Source of the DNA: an uncultured Clostridia bacterium | GTDB taxonomy: Bacteria; Bacillota; Clostridia; Christensenellales; Borkfalkiaceae | Assembly (NCBI GenBank): GCA_947597925.1 | Contig: CANQFA010000001.1 | Coordinates: 62,001 to 126,000 of the forward strand | DNA: 64,000 nt | Reading direction: 5' to 3' | Shown here: positions 34,005 through 42,179 of the stretch, in pieces | Layout: each line of letters starts with the position of its first letter | Numbering within the stretch: position 1 is the stretch's first letter | The notes under the pieces: model-generated | Databases searched by the model: none | What the model was told of the DNA's origin: nothing | Seen by the model: the letters and a program-made list of their open reading frames with translations, nothing else | Translations under genes and position numbers: made by a program

Positions 34005-35516
34005 CTAAGTCAGGATAAAGGTCGCAAGGAAGAGCGCGGCGATGACATAGGTGGGGACGGTGATCTCCTTGATCTTCCCAGTGCAGAGCTTGACGAGGAC
34101 GAAGGCGAGGATGCCGATCCCGATGCCCTTGGAGATGGAGTAGCCGAGGATCATCACGATGAAGGTCGCGAAGCCCACGAGCGCTTCGGCGGGATCGTGC
34201 CACTCGATATCCTTTACCGAGGTCATCATGAGGACGCCGACCCATACGAGCGCGGTCGCCGTGGCGGGACCGGGGATGAGCTGGGCGATGGGGGAGAGGA
34301 ACATGGCGATGAGGAAGAGGATGCCCGTCGTAAAGGCGGTGAAGCCCGTCCTGCCGCCCGCCGCGACGCCCGAGGAGGACTCGACGAAGGTCGTGACCGT
34401 GGAGGTACCTGCGATGGCGCCCGTGCAGGTAGCGATGGCGTCGGCAAGCATCATCTTGTTCATGTTCTTGGGCACGCCGTCTTCATCGAGGAGGCCGCCC
34501 TTGGAGCATGCTCCGTAGAGGGTGCCGATGGTATCGAACATGTCGATCATGCAGAGGGAGAGCGCGGAGGTGAAGAGGACAAGGAGGAGCGTACCCGCGT
34601 TATTGCCCTCGATCCCGAGATAGGCCGAGAAGTTGAAGCCGTTTGCAAAGACCTGACCCACCGACTGCGTGCCCCAATCCGCAAATGCCGTGAAGGGATT
34701 GGAGATGGAGATGCCCTCAAAGAAAGCGACGCAGGTGGGATCTTTCCAGATGCAGCCTATGCCGGTGAGCGCATAGTAGAGGACGGCCGAGCCGAGGATA
34801 CCCCAGAGGATGGCGCCCTTTACATCTTTCTTGCTCATGACCGCGATGGCGACGACGCCGAGGAGGCACACGAGGGGTGCGATCATGCCGCCGTACGTCC
34901 AGCCCGCGCCGAGCACATTAAAGGCGCCCGTAAACGCCACGAGGGTGGAATCGTCGTTGGTGATGACGCCCGCATTCTGGAAACCGATAAAGGCGATGAA
35001 CATGCCGATACCGACGGGAATGGCGAGGCGGACGGCCTTCGGAATGGCCTCGAAGATCTTCTTTCTGAGCCCCGTCGCGGTGAGGATGAGGAAAATCACA
35101 CCGTCGAGGAGGACGAAGATCATGCTGTTCGCGTACGTCATGCCGGGAATGCCGCCTATGATCGAGAATACGATATAGGCATTGATTCCCATGCCCGACG
35201 CCTGCGCGAGGGGCATCTTTGCGAGGAACGCCATGAGCATGGTACCCACGATGGCGCCGATGGCCGTCGCGATGTACGCCGCGCCGTAAGAGATGCCCGC
35301 CAGTTCGAAGAAGCCCGCGTTCACCATGAGGATGTAGACCATCGCCATAAAGGTGGTGAGGCCCGCGACGATCTCCCGCCGGAAGGTAGAGCCCGACGCC
35401 GTGATGCCGAAGAACTTATCTACGGTGCCTAAAAATCCCTTATGCGAGGGCTCGGGCGCCATGGGTGCTTCGGCGGTTTCTTCGGGCATGGTCCCGAAGT
35501 TGTTGCCTTCTTCCAT
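34005..35516 (-). CDS. NCS2 family purine permease
   Basis: This 503-residue membrane protein of the AzgA-like (PbuG/AdeP) group of NCS2 imports guanine, hypoxanthine or adenine with protons. Motifs are REIVAGLTTFMAMVYILMVN, QASGMGINAYIVFSIIG, MIDMFDTIGTL and GTSTVTTFVESSSGVAAGGRTG, the NCS2 substrate motif. About 12-14 hydrophobic segments are present. I chose ATG 35516 because GGAGGTAAGT precedes it directly; the frame opens 75 bases earlier without family similarity. No purine riboswitch is visible in the 40-base leader. Confidence 0.93.
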   Translation of the reverse strand: MEEGNNFGTMPEETAEAPMAPEPSHKGFLGTVDKFFGITASGSTFRREIVAGLTTFMAMVYILMVNAGFFELAGISYGAAYIATAIGAIVGTMLMAFLAKMPLAQASGMGINAYIVFSIIGGIPGMTYANSMIFVLLDGVIFLILTATGLRKKIFEAIPKAVRLAIPVGIGMFIAFIGFQNAGVITNDDSTLVAFTGAFNVLGAGWTYGGMIAPLVCLLGVVAIAVMSKKDVKGAILWGILGSAVLYYALTGIGCIWKDPTCVAFFEGISISNPFTAFADWGTQSVGQVFANGFNFSAYLGIEGNNAGTLLLVLFTSALSLCMIDMFDTIGTLYGACSKGGLLDEDGVPKNMNKMMLADAIATCTGAIAGTSTVTTFVESSSGVAAGGRTGFTAFTTGILFLIAMFLSPIAQLIPGPATATALVWVGVLMMTSVKDIEWHDPAEALVGFATFIVMILGYSISKGIGIGILAFVLVKLCTGKIKEITVPTYVIAALFLATFILT

Positions 35517-35562
35517 ACTTACCTCCAAAAAAATTTTCTTTCGAAAGAACTTCGATAGTACA

Positions 35563-35591
35563 ATTATAGCAGAAAAACTTCCGTTTTGCAA
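35563..35591 (-). promoter_or_regulatory. SigA promoter of the purine permease gene
   Basis: Minus-strand TTGCAA, 17-base spacer, TATAAT with TCTGC before it (extended -10). Confidence 0.8.
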
Positions 35592-35674
35592 GGGAAGAGA
35601 AAAAGAAAATCACTCAACTTCTTAACAATTTTCATCTGTCCGCCTTCGGACGGAGGGAAGAACTCCGCAATCGG

Positions 35675-35703
35675 TTGACTTTTGGGCGGGGCGGGGGTAT
35701 AAT
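35675..35703 (+). promoter_or_regulatory. SigA promoter of prmA, predicted leaderless
   Basis: TTGACT, 17-base spacer, TATAAT. The -10 ends 7 bases before the prmA ATG, so transcription should begin at or next to the start codon. Confidence 0.78.
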
Positions 35704-35709
35704 GAAGGC

Positions 35710-36645
35710 ATGAAATATCTCGAACTTACGATCCGCACGACCTCGGAGGCGAGCGAGCTCGTCGCCGACGTCCTCTGGAACTACACCGAGGGCGGGGTGG
35801 CGCTCTCCGACTATGCCGACGTCGTCGCCCTGCAGTCGGGAAAGACGGGCATCTACTGGGACTATCTCGACGAAGCCCTCTCCGAGCCCCGCAGCGAGGT
35901 CCTCGTAAAGGCCTTTTTGAGCCCTTCCCGCGCGGGGGAGATCCCCGCCGTCATGCGGGAGATCTATGCCTGCCGCGACCGTGCGGAGGGCGCCCTCGAC
36001 TTCGGCACCCTCGAGGAGAGCACGCGCGAGATAGAGGGCGACGACTGGGTGGAGATCTGGAAAAAGCACTTCCGTCCCATCCACATCGGCAGGGTGGTCG
36101 TCGTGCCCGAATGGATCGGCTACACGCCGCAGGAGGGGGAGGCCATCGTCCTCCTCGACTCCAACATGGCATTCGGCACGGGCGAACACGAGACGACCGC
36201 CATGTGCCTTGCGCTCATGCAGGACTTTCTGAAGGAGGGAGACAGCGTGCTCGACATCGGGTGCGGGAGCGGGATCTTGGGCATCGCCGCCGCCAGACTC
36301 GGCGCGAAGAGATGCCGCCTCACCGACATCGACCCCGTGGCCGTCGCAAGCGCGGGGCATAACGCCCGCAAAAACGGCGTGGAGGGCATGGTCACCGTCT
36401 CCGAGACCGACCTCGCGGAGGGCGAAGAGGGCGCGGATATCATCTTCGCCAATATCACCGCGGAGATCCTCATCCGCCTCGCCCCCACCCTGCCCGCGCA
36501 CCTGAAGGAGGGCGGCACCGTCATCCTCTCGGGCATCCTCGAAGACCGCCTCGACCGCGTGAAGGAGGCCTTCGCCGCCGTGGGGCTGCATCCTATCAAG
36601 GAGAGGAAAGAGGGCGCGTGGTGCGCGCTCGCGCTGAGGAGCTGA
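35710..36645 (+). CDS. prmA: Ribosomal protein L11 methyltransferase
   Basis: This 311-residue SAM-dependent enzyme trimethylates ribosomal protein L11. The N-terminal substrate-recognition domain (about 1-100) begins MKYLELTIRTTSEASE. The catalytic domain has FGTGEHETTAMCL, motif I LDIGCGSGILGIAA and IFANITAEILIRLAP (NxTA motif contacting the substrate). The predicted promoter leaves almost no leader. It heads a unit with rsmE, mtaB and probably the HIT gene. Confidence 0.96.
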   Translation: MKYLELTIRTTSEASELVADVLWNYTEGGVALSDYADVVALQSGKTGIYWDYLDEALSEPRSEVLVKAFLSPSRAGEIPAVMREIYACRDRAEGALDFGTLEESTREIEGDDWVEIWKKHFRPIHIGRVVVVPEWIGYTPQEGEAIVLLDSNMAFGTGEHETTAMCLALMQDFLKEGDSVLDIGCGSGILGIAAARLGAKRCRLTDIDPVAVASAGHNARKNGVEGMVTVSETDLAEGEEGADIIFANITAEILIRLAPTLPAHLKEGGTVILSGILEDRLDRVKEAFAAVGLHPIKERKEGAWCALALRS

Positions 36646-36646
36646 C

Positions 36647-37360
36647 ATGGCCGCACCGAAGAGGTTTTTTACGGAGAATATTTCCGAAGAGGTCGTGCTC
36701 ACGGGTGACGAATACCGCCACGCGAAGAATGTCCTTCGGCTGGATACGGGCGACGAGGTGACCCTCCTCGACGGAAGCGGAGGGGAATTTCCCGCCATCG
36801 TGACCCGCGCGGAGAAGGGCAAGCTCTTCCTCCATGTCGTGGGGGAGCGCGTCTCCGACGCCGAACCGAAGGCCGACATCTGCCTCCTCATGGGGCTACT
36901 GAAGGGGGACAAGACGGAGCTCGTCGTGCAGAAGGCGACCGAACTCGGCGCAAGCAGGGTCGCTGTCTTTTCCTCGCGCTACTGCGCCGCCTATATGAAT
37001 GACAACAAGCTCGCACGCCTCAAGCGGGTCGCGCAGGAGGCCGCAAAGCAGTGCCGCCGCGCCCGTGCGCCCGAGATAAGCTATTTTCCCGACCTCGTCT
37101 CCTGTCTCGAGAGTGCGGGCGGGTATGCGACCAAGCTCTTCGCGTGCGAATTTCTGACCCCCGAGGAAGGTACCATGCCCGAGATCGGGGGCTCGTGCGC
37201 CCTCGTCGTCGGCAGCGAAGGGGGATTTTGCGAGGAGGAATTTTCTGCCGCGAAGGAGCTCGGATTTACGGGCATCTCGCTCGGAAAGCGCATCCTCCGC
37301 GCGGAGACTGCCGCCATTGCCGCGCTCGCCGTCGTGGCGCATGCGCTCGGAGAACTATGA
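36647..37360 (+). CDS. rsmE: 16S rRNA m3U1498 methyltransferase
   Basis: This 237-residue SPOUT-fold enzyme methylates U1498 of 16S rRNA. It has an N-terminal PUA-like domain (RFFTENIS, HAKNVLRLDTGDEV) and a C-terminal knotted domain with LLKGDKTELVVQKATELG, VVGSEGGFCEEEF and SLGKRILRAETAAIAAL, all diagnostic. The start lies 1 base after prmA and the stop overlaps mtaB (ATGA), the standard prmA-rsmE-mtaB order of Firmicutes. Confidence 0.97.
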   Translation: MAAPKRFFTENISEEVVLTGDEYRHAKNVLRLDTGDEVTLLDGSGGEFPAIVTRAEKGKLFLHVVGERVSDAEPKADICLLMGLLKGDKTELVVQKATELGASRVAVFSSRYCAAYMNDNKLARLKRVAQEAAKQCRRARAPEISYFPDLVSCLESAGGYATKLFACEFLTPEEGTMPEIGGSCALVVGSEGGFCEEEFSAAKELGFTGISLGKRILRAETAAIAALAVVAHALGEL

Positions 37361-38616
37361 AGGCGTGCATCTTTACCCTCGGGTGTAAAATGAATGAAGC
37401 GGAGAGCGCCTCTCTGCAGCGCGCCCTCGAGGAGCTCGGCTGGGAGACTGCGGACATGCCCTGCCGCGCCGACCTCTATCTCCTCAATACCTGCGCCGTG
37501 ACGGCGGAGGCCGAGAAGAAGAGCAGGCAGGCCGTCGCCCGCCTCAGGAAATACAATGAAGACGCCCCCGTCGTGGTCTTCGGATGCGCCTCGCAGCACG
37601 CGCCCGAGGCATTTTCCGCGCGGGAGGGGGTGCTCTATGTCGCGGGAACGGCGAAAAAGGACGTCATCGCGAGAGTCATCGGCGCGCCCGACGAGGGGGT
37701 CTTCGATCGCCTTGCCGCCGCGCGGGGCGAGGAGAGCGGGGAGACCTCCTTCTGCGAACTTCCCTTTCCCAAGCGCACCAAGACGCGCGCCCTCCTCCGC
37801 GTACAGGACGGCTGCGACCGCTTCTGTTCCTATTGCCTCATTCCCTACCTTCGCGGGAGGAGCCGCTCGCGCACCCTCTCCTCCGTGCTCGCGGAGGCCT
37901 CTCACTGCGACGCGCGCGAGATCGTGCTCACGGGCATCGACCTCTCGTCGTGGCACGACGGCCCCCTCGGGCTCGGCGACCTCGTCTATGCCCTCCGCGG
38001 CATCCCCGCACGCATCCGCCTCGGCTCCCTCGAGGTGAGCGCCGTCGGGGAAGAATTTCTCGAAAAGATGAAGGCGGCGGGCAATGTCGCGCCGCACTTC
38101 CACCTCTCCCTGCAGAGCGGGTCCACGCGCGTCCTCCGCGCCATGAACCGCCATTACACGCGGGAGGAGTACCTCGCCGCCGTGGCGCGCATCGGGAACT
38201 ATTTCGAAAATGCCGCCGTGACCACCGACCTCATCGTGGGCTTTCCCACCGAGACGGAGGAGGACTTCCTCGACTCCCTCTCCATCGTGGAGGAGGCGGG
38301 TTTTTCGCGGGTGCACGCCTTTCCCTTCTCGGCGCGGGAGGGGACCAATGCGGCGCGGCTTCGGGGCCTCCCCCCTGCCGTCAAAAAGGAGCGCATGGAG
38401 CGCATGCTGCAGGCCTGCCGCGCGGCGGAGGAAAAGTACCTCTCCCGCTTTCTCGGGAAAAGACTCACCGTGCTCTTCGAGGAGGACGGCGGCTACAGCG
38501 AAAACTATCTCCGCGTCTACAATGAGACCGCCGAAGAGGGGAGCATGTACGAGGTGGAGCTCACAAAACCCTATAAAGACGGGGCGGCATGTACGCTTGT
38601 CTCGAAAATCGGATAA
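37357..38616 (+). CDS. mtaB: tRNA t6A37 methylthiotransferase MtaB
   Basis: This 419-residue radical SAM enzyme converts t6A37 to ms2t6A in tRNAs reading ANN codons. The N-terminal UPF0004 domain supplies one Fe-S cluster (FTLGCKMNEAES, LLNTCAVT, VVFGCASQ). The radical SAM cluster is DRFCSYCLIPYLRGRSRSR with CxxxCxxC. A TRAM-like region ends the protein. The start is translationally coupled to rsmE. Confidence 0.93.
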   Translation: MKACIFTLGCKMNEAESASLQRALEELGWETADMPCRADLYLLNTCAVTAEAEKKSRQAVARLRKYNEDAPVVVFGCASQHAPEAFSAREGVLYVAGTAKKDVIARVIGAPDEGVFDRLAAARGEESGETSFCELPFPKRTKTRALLRVQDGCDRFCSYCLIPYLRGRSRSRTLSSVLAEASHCDAREIVLTGIDLSSWHDGPLGLGDLVYALRGIPARIRLGSLEVSAVGEEFLEKMKAAGNVAPHFHLSLQSGSTRVLRAMNRHYTREEYLAAVARIGNYFENAAVTTDLIVGFPTETEEDFLDSLSIVEEAGFSRVHAFPFSAREGTNAARLRGLPPAVKKERMERMLQACRAAEEKYLSRFLGKRLTVLFEEDGGYSENYLRVYNETAEEGSMYEVELTKPYKDGAACTLVSKIG

Positions 38617-38628
38617 AGGAGAAATGAC

Positions 38629-38961
38629 ATGGAAGACTGCATCTTTTGCAAGATCGTCGCGGGGGAGATCCCCTCGCGCAAGCGCTACGAAGACGAGGAG
38701 ATGGTCATCTTCGAAGATATCCATCCCATGAAGCGCATCCACCTGCTCGCCGTGCCAAAGGAGCACTTTGCGACGATCGCGGAGCTCGACGAAGGGCGGG
38801 CGGCTCTTCTCGGGCGCATCTTTCTGAAGCTCGGAAAGCTTGCCCCCACGCTCGGCCTCGGCGAGGGATACCGCCTCGTCATCAACCAGGGGGAATATGC
38901 GGGACAGACCGTGCCGCACCTCCACATCCACCTGCTCGGCGGAGAGCCCCTCGATTGGTGA
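38629..38961 (+). CDS. HIT family nucleotide-binding protein
   Basis: This 110-residue HinT-like histidine triad hydrolase acts on nucleoside phosphoramidates. It has an N-terminal DCIFCKIVAGEIPS metal site, LLAVPKEHF, RLVINQGEYAGQTVPHLHIHLLGG with the HxHxH triad. It lies 12 bases after mtaB with an AAAGGAGAAATGAC ribosome-binding region. Confidence 0.95.
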   Translation: MEDCIFCKIVAGEIPSRKRYEDEEMVIFEDIHPMKRIHLLAVPKEHFATIAELDEGRAALLGRIFLKLGKLAPTLGLGEGYRLVINQGEYAGQTVPHLHIHLLGGEPLDW

Positions 38962-39025
38962 CGGGGTATAAAGCGGGAAAAAGAAGTCAAGAATCCTTCC
39001 GAAGACTTTTCGGGAGGATTTTTCT

Positions 39026-39454
39026 ATGCGCAGTTTTCTCCGCGGCGCCGCCGCCCTCCTCCTCGCCTTCGTATGTATCCTCTCCGCCCTCTTCCTCCGC
39101 GCCCTCCGCGACCCGCCCGTCTTCGAGGGGGAGGGATATGAGCTCTGTTTCGGGACTTCCTCGGGGGAGATCGTGAGGACGGACATGCCCGCCCTCATGA
39201 AGGCGCTCCTCCCCAATGTCCGCGGCGAGAGTGCGCGCTTTTCGGGCGACCGATATGCGCAGCTCAAAGAGGACTTTTGCGCCGAACTGCTCTTTACGGA
39301 GCACGCGGCGGGGGTGGACAATTACTACCTGTATAGTCCAAAACTCGGGCAGGGGATCTTCCTTCGGGGGAATATCGTCAACCTGCACATCGCGGTCAGC
39401 GAGAACGGTACGCGCACGGCGGCGGGGACGCCCATCATCTTCGGCGGATTTTGA
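39026..39454 (+). CDS. Unknown exported or membrane-anchored protein
   Basis: This 142-residue protein begins with Arg-containing MRSFLRG and a hydrophobic helix (about 8-27), then a soluble domain outside the membrane. The C-terminal half, with VDNYYLYSPKLG, RGNIVNLHIAVSENGTRT and TPIIFGGF, looks like a compact beta domain. I do not recognise the family. It stands 60 bases before a SpoIIQ-like M23 gene and after the HIT gene, in the same direction; a role in the sporulating cell envelope is possible but unproven. Confidence 0.55.
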   Translation: MRSFLRGAAALLLAFVCILSALFLRALRDPPVFEGEGYELCFGTSSGEIVRTDMPALMKALLPNVRGESARFSGDRYAQLKEDFCAELLFTEHAAGVDNYYLYSPKLGQGIFLRGNIVNLHIAVSENGTRTAAGTPIIFGGF

Positions 39455-39516
39455 GGAGGTATAAAAGCCGCACGGCGTGTCCATCATCTACATACAAATT
39501 TTTCGGAGGCAATGTT

Positions 39517-40176
39517 ATGGAAGAAAAGAACACCAAGAGCAAAAAGAGGATCGTGTACAGCGTCATTCTGGCGGCGTGCGCCCTCCTCCTCATCGCGGGG
39601 ATCGTGCTGACCGTCTATTTCGTGACGGAGGGGACGAAGCAGCTCGTCGATGTCCCGCCCATCGAGGACGATACCCCCGGGGAAGATGACCCCATCCCCC
39701 CTCCCGGAGACATAGAGGACCCCGGGAAGGATGACCCCGTGGGCGGCGAGGACACCGTGAAGTTTGCGGCGCCCATCGACTGTGAAGAATTTTCCGTCGA
39801 GTATTCGTCCATCTACGAGAACAAGACGACGGGGTGGTGGTATCGGCACAAGGCCGTTGACTTCGCCTCGGCGGCGGGTACCGAGGTCCGCAGCATGGCA
39901 GACGGCACCGTGGAGTCGGTGAGCGTGAGCCGCGAGCTCGGCAACCTCATCACCGTGGACCATGGCGGCGGGCTGAAGACCTACTACCGCTTTGTCGAGC
40001 CCGTGGACGGTCTGAAGGCGGGCGACAAGGTGACGAAGGGACAGAAGATCGGGGAGGTCGCCGAGGCATACGGCAGCGAGGCGAAGGACGGCGAACACCT
40101 GCACCTCGAGATCACACTCGGAGAGGATTTCGTCGACCCCACCGACTACCTCAAACCCATCTTCGACGAAAAATAA
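39517..40176 (+). CDS. M23 family metallopeptidase, SpoIIQ-like
   Basis: This 219-residue protein has a short basic cytoplasmic end, one transmembrane helix (about 13-36), a Pro/Asp/Glu/Gly-rich linker (about 45-75) and a LytM domain. Metal ligands are HKAVD (HxxxD) and the terminal HLHLEI (HxH), so the Zn site is complete. In Clostridia such single-pass LytM proteins include the forespore channel protein SpoIIQ, which keeps the Zn site unlike the Bacillus one. GGAGGCAATGTT precedes ATG 39517. Other M23 endopeptidases share this layout, so SpoIIQ is a proposal. Confidence 0.72.
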   Translation: MEEKNTKSKKRIVYSVILAACALLLIAGIVLTVYFVTEGTKQLVDVPPIEDDTPGEDDPIPPPGDIEDPGKDDPVGGEDTVKFAAPIDCEEFSVEYSSIYENKTTGWWYRHKAVDFASAAGTEVRSMADGTVESVSVSRELGNLITVDHGGGLKTYYRFVEPVDGLKAGDKVTKGQKIGEVAEAYGSEAKDGEHLHLEITLGEDFVDPTDYLKPIFDEK

Positions 40177-40181
40177 AAAAT

Positions 40182-40212
40182 AAGGCGGTGCGGCAATTTG
40201 CCGCACCGCCTT
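40182..40212 (+). terminator. Hairpin between the M23 gene and the acidic protein gene
   Basis: 13-bp stem AAGGCGGTGCGGC / GCCGCACCGCCTT with a 5-base loop. The T-run on the plus side is poor, but A-rich DNA before it gives U on the minus strand. Confidence 0.7.
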
Positions 40213-40319
40213 GCTGTTACTTTAAGGATGGGAGAACGCCTTGCTGTCCCCTCGAGGGGAAAGTCCCCGCGAGGAACGAGCGGGGCAAAGGGGTGCTCTT
40301 CCGGATTTCTCCCCTTGTA

Positions 40320-40556
40320 TCAGAAGTCATCGTCATCATCTTCGTCGCTGTCTTCGTCGAAGTCGCCTTCGTCTTCGTCGAGGTCATCAAAGTCATCGTA
40401 GTCGTCGTAGCCATCGCGGAGGCTCTCGGCGAGGTCGTCCTCGTCCTCGGTGAGGAGGGCGATCTCCTCGTCGTCGTAGTGGCCGTCCTTGTCGGTGTCG
40501 TAGAGCCCGAGCGGGTCCATCTCCCCGAAGAGCTCATCGAGAAAATCTTTTCCCAT
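40320..40556 (-). CDS. Small acidic protein with one EF-hand-like loop
   Basis: This 78-residue protein has a 12-residue loop DTDKDGHYDDEE that fits the EF-hand consensus (D1, D3, D5, G6, E12), followed by a C-terminal run of about 35 residues that are nearly all Asp/Glu with Phe and Tyr. It probably binds Ca2+ or another divalent ion. AAGGAGG precedes ATG 40556. It is the last gene of a three-gene minus-strand operon with an HTH protein. Confidence 0.6.
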   Translation of the reverse strand: MGKDFLDELFGEMDPLGLYDTDKDGHYDDEEIALLTEDEDDLAESLRDGYDDYDDFDDLDEDEGDFDEDSDEDDDDDF

Positions 40557-40566
40557 CTCTTCCTCC

Positions 40567-40776
40567 TTATAAAAAGAATTCCTTGAAGTCGATGCCGAAC
40601 CAGTCTGCAAGCTCCTGTATGGCGTCGACCTTATTGATGCCTTGGTTGACATAGCGGCCTATGGTGCGCGGGTCGGCACCATAAGCGTCCGAAAACTTCT
40701 CCTGCGAGGAGAAGTTTTCGGCGATGAGCTGCCGCAGTTTGCGCCCTGCCTTCATCTGGGGAGAAAGTTCAGTCAT
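40567..40776 (-). CDS. Small XRE-type helix-turn-helix protein
   Basis: This 69-residue protein is essentially one Cro/CI-like HTH: RQLIAENFSSQEKFSDAYGADPRTIGRYVNQGI, then a fourth helix DAIQELADWFGIDFKEFF. It overlaps the upstream 409-residue gene by 8 bases. A perfect inverted repeat in the operon's promoter region (42058-42074) is a natural candidate for its operator, giving autoregulation. Confidence 0.75.
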   Translation of the reverse strand: MTELSPQMKAGRKLRQLIAENFSSQEKFSDAYGADPRTIGRYVNQGINKVDAIQELADWFGIDFKEFFL

Positions 40777-41998
40777 ACATCTTCCCCCATACTTCGACGC
40801 GCGCCATCATCCTCTCGAGAAACTCCGAGCGATCGCGGGCCTTATAGGTCACCCGAAGCCCGCCCTTGGAGGCGACGCCGCCGAGGCGGATGAGCCTTTC
40901 CGCATAGACGCCGTCCCCCTTCAACTCCTCTTCGGTCTTGGGAATGCGGACATGGGTCCACTCTCCGAACTCTCCCACGCCTGTTTGCGAGGAGGAATTT
41001 TCCTCCGCCACGAGTTCGTCGGAACCTTCCGCGAGGTCTTCGTCGGAGGAGTGGACGGCGTCCGACCAGCGGAAGCGGCAGGAGAAATTGCGCACCTCCT
41101 CTCCGAACATGAAGAGTTCGCTCTTGAGATTGGGGACGAACTCCGCGAGGCGCTCCGCCCGCGCGCGGTCCTCCGCGAACTCCCTGCACGCCCACGGGGT
41201 GAAACGGTTGGGAATTATCTTGATGCGGACGAGGGAGGAAAAGGCCCGCTCGTCTCCCGCATAGCCCTCCGCGCGGTAGACGGGGAGAAGGCGCCTGAGG
41301 TTCTGATAGTAGATCGCGCGGTGGACGACGGTGTCCTGCATCTCGAGCGTCGACACGAGGAAGTCGTATTCCCTGCGCTCCTCCTCTCCGAGCTCCTCTG
41401 CCCAAGCCTTGAGATAGAGCTCCTTTGCACGGGCGAGGACCTCTTCGAGGGCGGAGAGCATTTCCCCGATGGCGGGATAGGAGAAAAACTGCTCGGTCTC
41501 ATAGGCGAATTCCGTTATCTCGGCGCCGCGGTGCACGGTCCCGGGGAGAAATGCTTCTGCCTCTTCGAGACGGGCGATCATCCTCCTCCTGAGGTCCTCT
41601 TCGTCGTAGCGCGCGGGGAGGTGCACCTTTTCGGCGGGGAAGATCGCACGGCGGAGGAGCGCTTCGGCGAGATGTTCCCCGTAAAGGGATCTCTTTCGAA
41701 GAAGGCGGAACTTGCGCAGGTGGGCAAAGAAGGGATATTTCCGATACTCGCGCATGGCGGCTTCCCTGTTGAGAGAGAGGATCTCCTCCGCGGTCATGCC
41801 GAGGATCATCGCGGAGCGGCCCAGGATCTCCTGTGAGATCTCACCCTTTTCATAGAGGGGACGGACGGACCTCTCGCCGTACTCATCGTAATCGGCGAAG
41901 AAGCGGTCGTAGGTCAGCGAATAGAGTCCGAAGCAGTCCTCGAGAAAGAGCTTCGTCCCTGCCTGTCTTTGTCTTGCTTGCTTGTCTGTTTCTTTCAT
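40769..41998 (-). CDS. Unknown 409-residue protein of an HTH operon
   Basis: Soluble, charged and mostly helical; no signal peptide. I chose ATG 41998 because AAGGAG lies 8 bases upstream; the open frame reaches 42280 but crosses the promoters. Residues about 40-75 (KGEISQEILGRSAMILGMTAEEILSLN) could hold a divergent HTH. The middle is rich in Arg, Leu and Glu; the C-terminal 70 residues, with WTHVRIPKTEEEL and LRVTYKARDRSEFLERM, look like a separate small domain. No enzyme motif is seen. It leads an operon with the small XRE protein and the EF-hand-like protein. Confidence 0.55.
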   Translation of the reverse strand: MKETDKQARQRQAGTKLFLEDCFGLYSLTYDRFFADYDEYGERSVRPLYEKGEISQEILGRSAMILGMTAEEILSLNREAAMREYRKYPFFAHLRKFRLLRKRSLYGEHLAEALLRRAIFPAEKVHLPARYDEEDLRRRMIARLEEAEAFLPGTVHRGAEITEFAYETEQFFSYPAIGEMLSALEEVLARAKELYLKAWAEELGEEERREYDFLVSTLEMQDTVVHRAIYYQNLRRLLPVYRAEGYAGDERAFSSLVRIKIIPNRFTPWACREFAEDRARAERLAEFVPNLKSELFMFGEEVRNFSCRFRWSDAVHSSDEDLAEGSDELVAEENSSSQTGVGEFGEWTHVRIPKTEEELKGDGVYAERLIRLGGVASKGGLRVTYKARDRSEFLERMMARVEVWGKMYD

Positions 41999-42029
41999 GG
42001 AAAACACTCCTTTTTCGTTTTGTGTCTCC

Positions 42030-42058
42030 ATCATAGCACAAAAATTTTTTTCTGTGAA
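42030..42058 (-). promoter_or_regulatory. Proximal promoter of the HTH operon
   Basis: Minus-strand TTCACA, 17-base spacer, TATGAT with TGTGC upstream (extended -10). Confidence 0.6.
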
Positions 42059-42074
42059 GGACAGTTTTTGTCCT
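42058..42074. promoter_or_regulatory. Inverted-repeat operator candidate
   Basis: Perfect 6-5-6 palindrome AGGACA-N5-TGTCCT. It touches the -35 of the proximal promoter and covers the expected start site of the distal one, the usual place for a repressor. Confidence 0.6.
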
Positions 42075-42080
42075 GTCTTC

Positions 42081-42109
42081 ATTGTAGCACATTCGGGGGC
42101 GGAATGCAA
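42081..42109 (-). promoter_or_regulatory. Distal promoter of the HTH operon
   Basis: Minus-strand TTGCAT, 17-base spacer, TACAAT with TGTGC upstream (extended -10). Confidence 0.65.
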
Positions 42110-42179
42110 GAGTTCGCGGGAAAAGGGCGGCGGCGCATAATTTGCGGAGCCTTGCACACATTGCCCGTAGGAGGAATTT

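Noticed and set aside
35517..35562. Purine riboswitch before the NCS2 permease gene
   Set aside because: The predicted leader is about 40 bases and lacks the conserved loops of the purine class.
42110..42179. SigG promoter before sleB
   Set aside because: CATAATTT lies at a plausible -10 position but no matching -35 is found at 17-18 bases, so it is not listed as a feature.
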